64,000 nucleotides of DNA from an uncultured Lachnospiraceae bacterium (GTDB lineage: Bacteria > Bacillota > Clostridia > Lachnospirales > Lachnospiraceae). This document shows, piece after piece, positions 1 through 7,610 of the stretch. The translations under genes were made by a program, and so were the position numbers. The notes beneath the pieces were generated by a model, which saw nothing but the letters and a program-made list of their open reading frames with translations, was not told the origin of the DNA and did not search any database. The number at the start of each line of letters is the position of its first letter. Within the stretch, counting starts at the first letter, position 1. Location of the stretch: positions 1 through 64,000 of the forward strand of contig CAJKGK010000020.1 in assembly GCA_905199445.1 (NCBI GenBank), given 5' to 3'.

Positions 1-43
1 CAGGGGTCCACCCTCCACCACATCATATTGATTCACATCATCA

Positions 44-1666
44 TTATTTGGAAGCTGCCCATGCATCCAGCTGTGCCTGGTTCTCTTCGATAATTTCGTT
101 GATACCGGCCTTATCCAGGCGTTCGTTTAAATCTGCCAGATAGGCATCCAGTTCATCTTCAGGGACCTCTCCGTATACAAGACTTGGCACATATTCCTGA
201 ACAACATTTGTCACGGCAGTAATCTGGGTGGCCACATTGGAGGCATCAAAAGTATACCCCAGTGTAGGACATACAACAGCCTGATCATTAAACGCTTCTA
301 AATCTGAATAAAATTCTTCCGTGGCCGGCAGCATCTGTGCCGTGTCCATCGAATCACCAAAGATACAGAAAACTCTCGCCCAACCTACATTTGTGCCGTC
401 TACACCTTCCGGATAAGAAATAATCCGGTCTGAACCTTCCGTATATACATAATCCTTGCCTTCAATACCATAATTAAGAATATTGGCTAAATCTGCATTT
501 TCGTACAAAAGATTAAGAAAATCCATAGCTTTATCCGGCCGCTCGCAGTTCATGGATATTCCCCATGCTTTTTCCTGCACGCCTGAACTTGTAAGACGAG
601 GATTGGTAAAGGCCGCCTGCTGATTATGGAAGGACATACTTCCCTGTTTTGTTATTGCTTCCAGAGGTGTTACACCAACCCACTGGCAGAAGGTCTGACC
701 GTTTCTGTAAAGATCCTGGGCATTTTCTCCGCTGACAGCCTGATCCGCAGGCATAAAGCCATTTTCTTTCCATTCAATATTATACAGGCAGTACTCTTTA
801 AATTCCTCAGTTGTATACATGTTCTGAATTTGGGTATCTGTTTCCGGATTCATAAGTGTTCCATAAACACCGGTACCGCTTCCGAAATTATCCATTCCAT
901 AAAATATGGACATTTCCGTTGCATCTGTCGCACCGTTTTTAGCCATCAGATAGTAATCAGGATTAACCTCTTTCAGCTTATAGCCAATATCCGTCAATGT
1001 CTGCATATTCCATTCCTGAGGCAATTCCATACCAAGCTCATCGAACATGTCACCATTGTAATCAATACCGCTGGCTGTAGCACAGTATAAATTCTGAGGA
1101 ATTGCATAAATTTCTCCATCTACAGTAAATGCCTTCATTAAATCACCGGATTTTTCAAGGATTGTCTGTCCCCGTTCCTCTAACACATCGGTTATCGGAA
1201 TAATCATACCGTCAGATACAAACTGTGAAAATGGAACTGTGGTTCCCACATAATAAATGTCAATTTTTTCACCACCGGCTGCCCAGAGCGCAGTTTTAGT
1301 TGCATGATCTGCAATATGAATAACCTGCAGCTTCACTGTACAGTTAATTTCCGGAAGCGTGATTTCATTTATTGCTGCCTCCATTTCAGGCACACTGTCC
1401 TGATTCATTCCCAGATTCAAAAGCTCGATTACAACCTCATAGGGATCTTCATCATAATCAATGTAAGCCTTTTTTCCGTCCTCAGCACCTGATTCCAAAT
1501 TACCTGACTCAGAGGAATCCCCCGAAGTTTCCTTCGAGGCCTGTACCTGACTGCTTTCTTTTCCACTTTCTGCCACTGTACTGTCCTTACCGGATGTCCC
1601 GCCACAGCCGGCAAGCAAAGATACCATCATTGCAGATGCCAGTCCTAATGCTGCTGCTCTTTTCAT
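44..1666 (-). CDS. Lipoprotein sugar-binding protein of ABC importer (module A, second copy)
   Basis: Predicted extracellular solute-binding lipoprotein that captures an oligosaccharide for an ABC importer. The N-terminus is a lipoprotein signal peptide with lipobox LLAGC (Cys about 21), followed by a Ser/Glu-rich linker to about residue 65. The body is family-1 solute-binding fold, and the end (from TFDASNVATQI to LDAWAASK) resembles the DUF3502 domain of LplA-type proteins. The ATG follows AGGAGG. It is a paralogue of the gene just upstream (shared EEPYEVVIE-like start, ADHATK, MDFLNLLYENA). A 179-bp gap with its own candidate operator and promoter separates the two, so it may be expressed independently. 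Permeases may lie left of the window. The substrate is unknown. Confidence 0.9.
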   Translation of the reverse strand: MKRAAALGLASAMMVSLLAGCGGTSGKDSTVAESGKESSQVQASKETSGDSSESGNLESGAEDGKKAYIDYDEDPYEVVIELLNLGMNQDSVPEMEAAINEITLPEINCTVKLQVIHIADHATKTALWAAGGEKIDIYYVGTTVPFSQFVSDGMIIPITDVLEERGQTILEKSGDLMKAFTVDGEIYAIPQNLYCATASGIDYNGDMFDELGMELPQEWNMQTLTDIGYKLKEVNPDYYLMAKNGATDATEMSIFYGMDNFGSGTGVYGTLMNPETDTQIQNMYTTEEFKEYCLYNIEWKENGFMPADQAVSGENAQDLYRNGQTFCQWVGVTPLEAITKQGSMSFHNQQAAFTNPRLTSSGVQEKAWGISMNCERPDKAMDFLNLLYENADLANILNYGIEGKDYVYTEGSDRIISYPEGVDGTNVGWARVFCIFGDSMDTAQMLPATEEFYSDLEAFNDQAVVCPTLGYTFDASNVATQITAVTNVVQEYVPSLVYGEVPEDELDAYLADLNERLDKAGINEIIEENQAQLDAWAASK

Positions 1667-1760
1667 AATTCTACCTCCTAAACTTTAACGGCAGAGTCAA
1701 AACTCCCGTCTGTGCCGGCCTTAACACCGGCTGTTTTTAATTATGTTTAATGATGCATTT

Positions 1761-1824
1761 ATCATAGCATTGTGCATAAAAAAATATAATGGACTGAAAT
1801 GACCTGCAATGATTCATATATGAC
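1761..1824 (-). promoter_or_regulatory. Tandem 21-bp GTCAT operator and promoter of the second binding-protein gene
   Basis: On the minus strand GTCAT occurs at 1824-1820 and again at 1803-1799, exactly 21 bp apart. A -10-like TATGAT lies at 1766-1761, starting 33 bp after the proximal repeat. The hexamer at -35 distance (TTATAT, 1789-1784) is poor, as expected for an activator-dependent promoter. The arrangement recurs upstream of the esterase, the kinase and the module D binding protein. Binding by the neighbouring YesN regulator is inferred. The leader also contains a GCCGG/CCGGC hairpin (1714-1731). Confidence 0.55.
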
Positions 1825-1845
1825 TTTTAGACAATCAGTCATACT

Positions 1846-3366
1846 TCAATATTTATTTTTCTGCTCCAGCCAAGCATCTAACTGCCGCTGATTCTCCTGT
1901 ATAATCACATCCATACCGGCCGCATCCAGGGCAGCATTAAAATGATCGATGGCCTCGTCCACATCCGCAATAACACCACATTCCAGCGAAGGCATATATT
2001 CGTCCAGGACATGGTTCACCGCAGCAATCTCAGTCATAACATCAGAAGAATCAAAAACATAGCCCAGCAGGGGACTCATCTGCATACTTTCCCAAAATGT
2101 CCTCACCTGATCATAATATTTCTCCGTTGCCGGCAGCCACTGGAAGGTTTGCATGGAATCGCCAAACACCGAAAAATTTCTGCTGTAGCCAATATTTTCT
2201 GCATGAACCCCGTCTGCATAAGTAATAATATGTTCCGATACCTTTTCATACGCTCTGCCCTCAATACCATTCATCAAAAGGTTGGCAATTTCGCTGTTTT
2301 CATACATAAGATTAAGAAATTCCATGGCCTTTTCAGGATTTTTAGATGTAACAGAAATCCCCCATCCGACCTCCTGGACACTTTCCGAGGTAACCATCCC
2401 GGCCTTCATGGACATCATTCCTATTTCGAAAGGAAACTCTTTTGCCTGCAAGGTGAGTTCTGTAGGACTTACTGTACTATACAGCATAAATATTTTCTGA
2501 TTTTTAAAAGAGTCCTTTGTATTTTCACCACTGGATACTGAATCCTGGGGGATCCAGCCATTAACATTCCATTGGTGCATTGTTTTACAGTAATTTTTAT
2601 ACATTTCCGTTTCAAAAACATTTTGCACTTTTGTTTCCTTCAAAACATTGTCGATCATTCCATAAATATAATTAACACCACCCAACGGATAAATATCTTT
2701 ATACATCATTTGAAGCAGTACAGAAGATACACCGCCGTCTCCCTGACTGATTAAATAAATACCATGTGCTTTCAGCTGCGCTGCCATATCCTCCAGATCC
2801 GACCAAACAGGCGCCCGGGGAATCTCTATCCCCAGTTCTTTTGCCATTTCTTTATTATATATAAAGCCCAGATCACCACCGGGATAATATTCACCGGGAA
2901 CGGCATAAATATGTCCGTTGATTCGGCAGCCCTCAATGAGCGTCCCGGATTTTTCAATAATTGTCTGTCCGTAATTTTTCAGCAGATCGTCCAGAGGTAT
3001 AATCGTTCCTTCCGATGCCAGCTGAGAAAGGGCCGTTGTACGACCTGTAAGAACCAGGTCAATTTTTTCTCCTCCGGCAGCAATCAGACTCATTTTAGCA
3101 GCATGATCTGCAATATGAACATTATAAATTTTTACAGTACAATTAATTTTCTCAAGGGTAATATTGCTGACCGCAGCCTCAACCGCCTCAAGATCCGGCA
3201 TATCCTGCCCCAATGTGACATTCTCTATAACAACCTCATAAGGTTCCTCTGCGGAGTTTTTTAAATTGGATACACGGACATCAATATTGAAAACACAGGA
3301 TGCCACACCGGCCATTATACCGCATCCCCCAATGATAAACATAATATTTTTTAAAATTCTCCGCAT
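1846..3366 (-). CDS. Lipoprotein sugar-binding protein of ABC importer (module A, first copy)
   Basis: Solute-binding lipoprotein paralogous to the next gene downstream. The signal peptide ends in lipobox GVASC (Cys about 24) and, unlike its partner, there is almost no linker before the binding domain. The body shares EEPYEVVIENVTLG, IADHAAKMSLIAAGGEKIDL and EFLNLMYENSEIA with the partner, and the C-terminus ends in the DUF3502-like QRQLDAWLEQ. The ATG has AGAGGG 8 nt upstream, inside the 3' end of the esterase gene, whose stop is only 13 bp away. Translation is therefore probably coupled to the esterase. Two paralogous receptors in one cluster suggest related ligands of different size or decoration; that is inference. 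Confidence 0.88.
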   Translation of the reverse strand: MRRILKNIMFIIGGCGIMAGVASCVFNIDVRVSNLKNSAEEPYEVVIENVTLGQDMPDLEAVEAAVSNITLEKINCTVKIYNVHIADHAAKMSLIAAGGEKIDLVLTGRTTALSQLASEGTIIPLDDLLKNYGQTIIEKSGTLIEGCRINGHIYAVPGEYYPGGDLGFIYNKEMAKELGIEIPRAPVWSDLEDMAAQLKAHGIYLISQGDGGVSSVLLQMMYKDIYPLGGVNYIYGMIDNVLKETKVQNVFETEMYKNYCKTMHQWNVNGWIPQDSVSSGENTKDSFKNQKIFMLYSTVSPTELTLQAKEFPFEIGMMSMKAGMVTSESVQEVGWGISVTSKNPEKAMEFLNLMYENSEIANLLMNGIEGRAYEKVSEHIITYADGVHAENIGYSRNFSVFGDSMQTFQWLPATEKYYDQVRTFWESMQMSPLLGYVFDSSDVMTEIAAVNHVLDEYMPSLECGVIADVDEAIDHFNAALDAAGMDVIIQENQRQLDAWLEQKNKY

Positions 3367-3379
3367 CTGTTTAACCCTC

Positions 3380-4903
3380 TTACTTTAAAATATAATTCTT
3401 AATAAATTCCTGATACTTATTCAGGCAGCATTTTTGTTGTCCCTGCAAAATATCAAAAATCATTTCCCGTGGCTGTGCTTTCGTATATGCATCCCAGATA
3501 GGCAGCCTCTCCCCGTTTGGATCACCGGCCTTGGCAAAATTAGTCCAATAGGAAACCATTTTTTCCGAAAGCTCATAATCTCCACCGGTCATTGGTCTCC
3601 AACAGCGTGAAAGTGTCCCGAAAACATACCACAGCTCCGCCGAATGAAAAGCCCCATCCTCACTGCCCGGAAGCTGGCGGTTAAAAGAATAAATATAGGC
3701 CGGCTTACGGTTATTTTTCAGCTGTACATTGGCAAACAAACGTGTACTCAGATAAAACATGTTCATATCCGCCAAGGCCTGGTTAATGTCCTCCTGGGTT
3801 TTCACATTACTCATAAGCATAAAGGCTTCGGCCTGATCTTTAAAACAGCTTTCCGCTGTTTTTCTGAAAGCCTCCAGGCCTTTGATTTCAACCCGGCCAA
3901 CATCACCTTCGTTTAAATTATTGCCCACCATATAGGGAATGTCAGGGTAATGTCCTGCAAGAATTGCCTCTGCAGGCTTTTCTGTAAACATATACCCATC
4001 CACGCATGGCGCAAATGAAAAACGTCCGCCAAAGCCCATACCCGGGACATCCATCAGCTGTTCAAAGCTAAGCTTTCTAAGTTCGTCAATATCCCTGCAT
4101 CCTGCAGCAGTGATATAATCATCTCCCAGTATTTCCATCTGATCCAGTGTCCCCATAGGAAGCATAGACTGCCCGAAAGAGTACAAAAACAAACCGCTCT
4201 GGAAAATAGCCTTTGATATATCCCCCTGCACCAACGGGCTTGTCACCAGAGCCATTACACTTCCTGCTCCGGCAGACTGGCCAAATACCGTTATATTATC
4301 CGGATCGCCGCCAAAGCCCTGGATATTTTCTTTAACCCATTTCAGGGCAGCCATCTGATCCATATAACCATAGTTTCCGGACACATGCTGCTCACTTTCA
4401 CTGCTTAGCTGAGATGATGCAAAAAATCCCAGTATTCCCAGCCGATAATTAAAGGTTACAAGAATAACCCCTTTCTTACAAAAAGCCTCACCGTCAAAAG
4501 GCGGTTCAAAACCATAGCCGCCATGTAATGCCCCGCCGTGAATCCAGAGCATTACCGGAAACTTTTTTCCCGGTTCGGCACATGGTGTCCATATATTTAA
4601 ATATAAGCAGTCTTCAGAATTCACAACCCGATTGCCGTAAAATTCCTTTTTATAAAGATCCTCCGGATCATCTCTGTCCGGCTGCCATGCCCGCGGACCA
4701 AACTCCAGCGCATCCCTGACGCCCTCCCAGGCTTTCGGCGGCTGAGGCGCCTTCCATCGAAGACTGCCCACAGGCGCTGCCGCATACGGAATCCCCCTGA
4801 ACACGGTAATTGTCTGATCATTTCCCCATGCGCCTCGAACATAACCGTATTTTGTCTGTACAATCCGGTTAATTGGTTTAAAATCATTGGTAATAACAAA
4901 CAT
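3380..4903 (-). CDS. Type-B carboxylesterase (alpha/beta hydrolase, pNB-esterase type)
   Basis: Carboxylesterase type B of normal length (507 aa) without a signal peptide, so cytoplasmic. Family hallmarks are FRGIPYAAAPVG near the start, EDCLYLNIWTP about residues 97-107, oxyanion-hole HGG at 122-124, nucleophile elbow GQSAG with Ser210, a likely acid Glu332 in NNLNEG, and catalytic His420 in GAFHSAELW. All three catalytic residues are present. It is the first gene after the YesM/YesN pair and runs directly into a sugar-binding protein gene. A plausible role is removal of acetyl or aryl esters from imported oligosaccharides. AAGGAG lies about 10 nt before the ATG. Confidence 0.92.
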   Translation of the reverse strand: MFVITNDFKPINRIVQTKYGYVRGAWGNDQTITVFRGIPYAAAPVGSLRWKAPQPPKAWEGVRDALEFGPRAWQPDRDDPEDLYKKEFYGNRVVNSEDCLYLNIWTPCAEPGKKFPVMLWIHGGALHGGYGFEPPFDGEAFCKKGVILVTFNYRLGILGFFASSQLSSESEQHVSGNYGYMDQMAALKWVKENIQGFGGDPDNITVFGQSAGAGSVMALVTSPLVQGDISKAIFQSGLFLYSFGQSMLPMGTLDQMEILGDDYITAAGCRDIDELRKLSFEQLMDVPGMGFGGRFSFAPCVDGYMFTEKPAEAILAGHYPDIPYMVGNNLNEGDVGRVEIKGLEAFRKTAESCFKDQAEAFMLMSNVKTQEDINQALADMNMFYLSTRLFANVQLKNNRKPAYIYSFNRQLPGSEDGAFHSAELWYVFGTLSRCWRPMTGGDYELSEKMVSYWTNFAKAGDPNGERLPIWDAYTKAQPREMIFDILQGQQKCCLNKYQEFIKNYILK

Positions 4904-4935
4904 ATGATCTCAGCTCCTTTTCAGTTCTTTAAACC

Positions 4936-4999
4936 ATATTATCAAATCCGCTCATGAAAAAAATCCCACAATGATGACTTGAGAGTGTCCGATGATGAC
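4936..4999 (-). promoter_or_regulatory. Tandem 21-bp GTCATCAT operator and promoter of the esterase/binding-protein operon
   Basis: Minus-strand GTCATCAT occurs at 4999-4992 and at 4978-4971, exactly 21 bp apart. A TAATAT -10 candidate sits at 4941-4936, 33 bp after the proximal GTCAT, identical to the spacing at 1761-1824. There is no recognisable -35. The implied start near 4929 leaves a leader of about 26 nt with the SD. The site lies between the response regulator gene and the operon it presumably controls. Confidence 0.6.
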
Positions 5000-5002
5000 A
5001 TA

Positions 5003-5767
5003 TCAGGAATATTTTTTCCTGTACTCTCCAGGTGTCATTTTTTCTGTTCTCTTGAATACCTTAATAAAATAGCCTGCACTATAATAGCCCACCTTTTCCG
5101 CAATCGCTTCCAGAGACCAGTCCGTTTTAAGCAAAAGTTCTTTAGCGCCATTCATTCGATAAGCTGTCACATATTCCAATATAGACATCCCGGTTATTTT
5201 TTTAAACAACCGCATCATATACTGAGGATTCAGTGAAACATGATCCGACAAATCTGTCACACAGAAGGATTCTCCTGCATTTTTCTCTATATATGGAATA
5301 ATTTTAGAATGAACAATATCCTTTTCGACCCGTACGCCGCCAGGCTCCGGCTGCGGCGTCATTCCGCCCCTGCGCTCGCTCAAGCGACTGACTGCCTTTT
5401 GAAGACACCGTTCCATGTCTTCCACATCTACAGGCTTTAACAAATAATCAAGACAGCCCAGCTGGAGCGCCTTCCGGGTAAATTCATATTCCGGATGACA
5501 GGTCAGCATGATACATTCCGCAGGATCGCCGCAAAACCTGGCCCACTCCATCACCCACTCCACAAGATCCAGTCCACTTTCTCCGGGCATTTCTATATCG
5601 CAGATTAAAATATCTGCTTTATTTTTTTCCAGATATAATTTAGCCTGCCGAACAGAATAAACCCCTTCCACAGATGTGATTCCACATTTTTTCCATGATA
5701 TATCCTCAATCAGAGCCTGTACACAAAATTCTTCATCATCAATAATCAGCACTTTTATTTCAGACAT
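5003..5767 (-). CDS. Response regulator, REC plus AraC-type DNA-binding domain (YesN-like, short form)
   Basis: Two-component response regulator. The REC domain (about 1-120) has the acidic pocket in LIIDDEE and phospho-acceptor Asp in ILICDIEMPGESGL, plus a conserved Lys in LLKPVD. An AraC-type double helix-turn-helix fills about residues 150-254 and ends in TPGEYRKKYS. At about 254 aa it is the short form; the other YesN proteins here carry a 170-270-residue middle region. Start: AGGAGG is 9 nt before this ATG, whereas the in-frame GTG three codons upstream directly abuts it. The start overlaps the kinase stop. It is the likely activator at the 21-bp repeats of module A. Confidence 0.9.
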   Translation of the reverse strand: MSEIKVLIIDDEEFCVQALIEDISWKKCGITSVEGVYSVRQAKLYLEKNKADILICDIEMPGESGLDLVEWVMEWARFCGDPAECIMLTCHPEYEFTRKALQLGCLDYLLKPVDVEDMERCLQKAVSRLSERRGGMTPQPEPGGVRVEKDIVHSKIIPYIEKNAGESFCVTDLSDHVSLNPQYMMRLFKKITGMSILEYVTAYRMNGAKELLLKTDWSLEAIAEKVGYYSAGYFIKVFKRTEKMTPGEYRKKYS

Positions 5768-7481
5768 TTTTTTCACCCTCCTGCTGCAAATGAATTAAAA
5801 TTTCCACAACCGCACCATTGGATACACGGTTATAAAACCGAATCTCGGCATTTTCATGATAAATCAGCTTCAGACGTTCCACACTGTTTTTAATCCCGGT
5901 TCCCGCAGACTCCCCCCAGTTTTGCTGCTCTGTAAACCGATTAAGAACAGAAAGCATTTCCGGTGAAAATCCGGGTCCTGTATCTGAAATACGAATTTTA
6001 ATTTCAAAATGTGCCTCCTGTATAATTTCTATATGGATACAGATTTTATCCTCCTCATCCAGTCCGTATTTCAACGCATTCCCGACAAAGCTTTCCAGCA
6101 AAAACGGAGGAATGGGCACGATTTTCAGCGCCGGTTCACAGTCTATTTGATAGCTCAATGTCCTTGGAAAACGAATTTTCTGCAGACTCAAATACTTTTC
6201 TATATGATCCAGCTCCTGCTCCAGACAAACATAACGAGACTCCACATTCACAACATACCGATAATATTCAGACAGCAGACGTATAATCTTTCTTGTGGCA
6301 TCCACATCCCGTTTACTGTATGTATAGAGTGTATTCAGGGAATTGAGTATAAAATGAGGCTGAATCTGCTGAGATAAATACCTCAGCTTTGTTTCCTGCT
6401 GTTGGATTTCCTGTTCATAGACAACAATTTTTATCTGTTTTAACTGATCCATCATACCATTAAATTTTTCCTTTATTTTAGAAAATTCAAGGCTTGTTTC
6501 CTGATCTGTATTAAAACGATATTCAATGTCTCCCTTTCCGATCTTTTCAATCCCCTCAACAAGACTGCGCACCGGTACAAGTACCCACCTGGATATCCCC
6601 CAGATGACAACGGCAATTATAAGAATCACAAGAATACAGGTAATCCATATATTCATCATATTTTCCTGCCAGGAAGTGCTTAACTGGGCCTCCGTCAGGG
6701 ACATGGCAACATAAAGTCCGGGATGCAGTGTCTGTTCAAAAATAATCATACTGTTTTCAGAGCCATTTTCAGGCTCATAAACATAATCGCCATAGCCAAT
6801 CTCAGAGAGATTTATATGATCAGAAATACCTGAAGTCAGCATTTTTCCATCCGGATCCGCCAATGCCGCTGCCCCCTTGTCCTGAGGGATATCTAAAAAA
6901 TTCAGCAAGTCGTCGCAGGACACCCACACACCAAGAGCATACCATGTATACTGATAAACCCTGTAAATATAGGTACTGTCTCCAATTTTCTTAAAAGACC
7001 ACCGGTTACCGCCAATCCCCTTTTCATTTAAATTCCCTATATCCGACATAATCACCTTTGTCATTTGGGGATTAACCTTTGAGTTAATAAACAGTTCCTG
7101 CTCCGGATAATAGGCAAAAACACCTTCAATATACGGGCAGATCATCTTAACAGAATCAATTTGTTTCTGAACACGTCTGACATCAATCCAATAATACTGA
7201 CTGTCCCTGCTTTCCTGGGTTTTATAGTTTACAAGCCGGTCAAAGCTGTCGCTGTTCATTGGCATATTTAAAAGCAAATCTTCGAGAAGCATAAATGATG
7301 TATTAACTGTGGTTGTATAAATATCCACTTCTCTGTGGGTTTCCGTAATTTTTTGTATCCTCCGGTTTTTTTGCAAATCCGCTGTATTCCATATAATCAG
7401 ACTAATTGCCGGTATACCGATTAAAATAATAACAAGAAACATTTTGCCTCTTAATGTCCGAATAAATCCTTTCAACAACAT
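5760..7481 (-). CDS. Sensor histidine kinase, YesM type
   Basis: Membrane sensor kinase pairing with the overlapping REC-AraC gene. Architecture: TM helix near the N-terminus, a large extracellular sensor region, a second TM (about 275-300), a HAMP-like linker, then a His_kinase domain whose His box reads SQQIQPHFILNSLN, and an HATPase_c domain with DTGPGFS and GTGIKNSVERL. Several upstream in-frame starts exist. This ATG is preferred because the promoter TTGACG-N16-TATACT (7538-7511) predicts transcription from about 7504, too late for the upstream starts, although its SD (AGGGGG) is close. It senses an external ligand or the loaded binding protein; the signal is unknown. Confidence 0.9.
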   Translation of the reverse strand: MLLKGFIRTLRGKMFLVIILIGIPAISLIIWNTADLQKNRRIQKITETHREVDIYTTTVNTSFMLLEDLLLNMPMNSDSFDRLVNYKTQESRDSQYYWIDVRRVQKQIDSVKMICPYIEGVFAYYPEQELFINSKVNPQMTKVIMSDIGNLNEKGIGGNRWSFKKIGDSTYIYRVYQYTWYALGVWVSCDDLLNFLDIPQDKGAAALADPDGKMLTSGISDHINLSEIGYGDYVYEPENGSENSMIIFEQTLHPGLYVAMSLTEAQLSTSWQENMMNIWITCILVILIIAVVIWGISRWVLVPVRSLVEGIEKIGKGDIEYRFNTDQETSLEFSKIKEKFNGMMDQLKQIKIVVYEQEIQQQETKLRYLSQQIQPHFILNSLNTLYTYSKRDVDATRKIIRLLSEYYRYVVNVESRYVCLEQELDHIEKYLSLQKIRFPRTLSYQIDCEPALKIVPIPPFLLESFVGNALKYGLDEEDKICIHIEIIQEAHFEIKIRISDTGPGFSPEMLSVLNRFTEQQNWGESAGTGIKNSVERLKLIYHENAEIRFYNRVSNGAVVEILIHLQQEGEKNV

Positions 7482-7510
7482 GTCCCCCTGTCTTCCCTTC
7501 ATTTTCCCTG

Positions 7511-7573
7511 AGTATAGCATTTATAAAACATCCGTCAATACTCTGTGATGACCTTTAATTTATCAATTGTGAC
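7511..7573 (-). promoter_or_regulatory. Kinase-regulator promoter with 21-bp direct repeats
   Basis: Minus strand: GTCAC at 7573-7569 and GTCAT at 7552-7548, 21 bp apart, embedded in longer repeats (GATAAATTAAA precedes each). A near-consensus promoter follows: TTGACG (7538-7533), 16-bp spacer, TATACT (7516-7511). The proximal repeat ends 32 bp before the -10 and lies upstream of the -35. This suggests autoregulation of the YesM/YesN pair by its own regulator. Confidence 0.6.
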
Positions 7574-7610
7574 TTTAATTTATCGATAATCCCCTTAAAA
7601 ATCCCACCGG

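Noticed and set aside
1714..1738. GCCGG/CCGGC hairpin with TGTTTTT, plus strand
   Set aside because: As a plus-strand terminator it has no gene to end; on the minus strand there is no T-run. Noted only as a leader hairpin.
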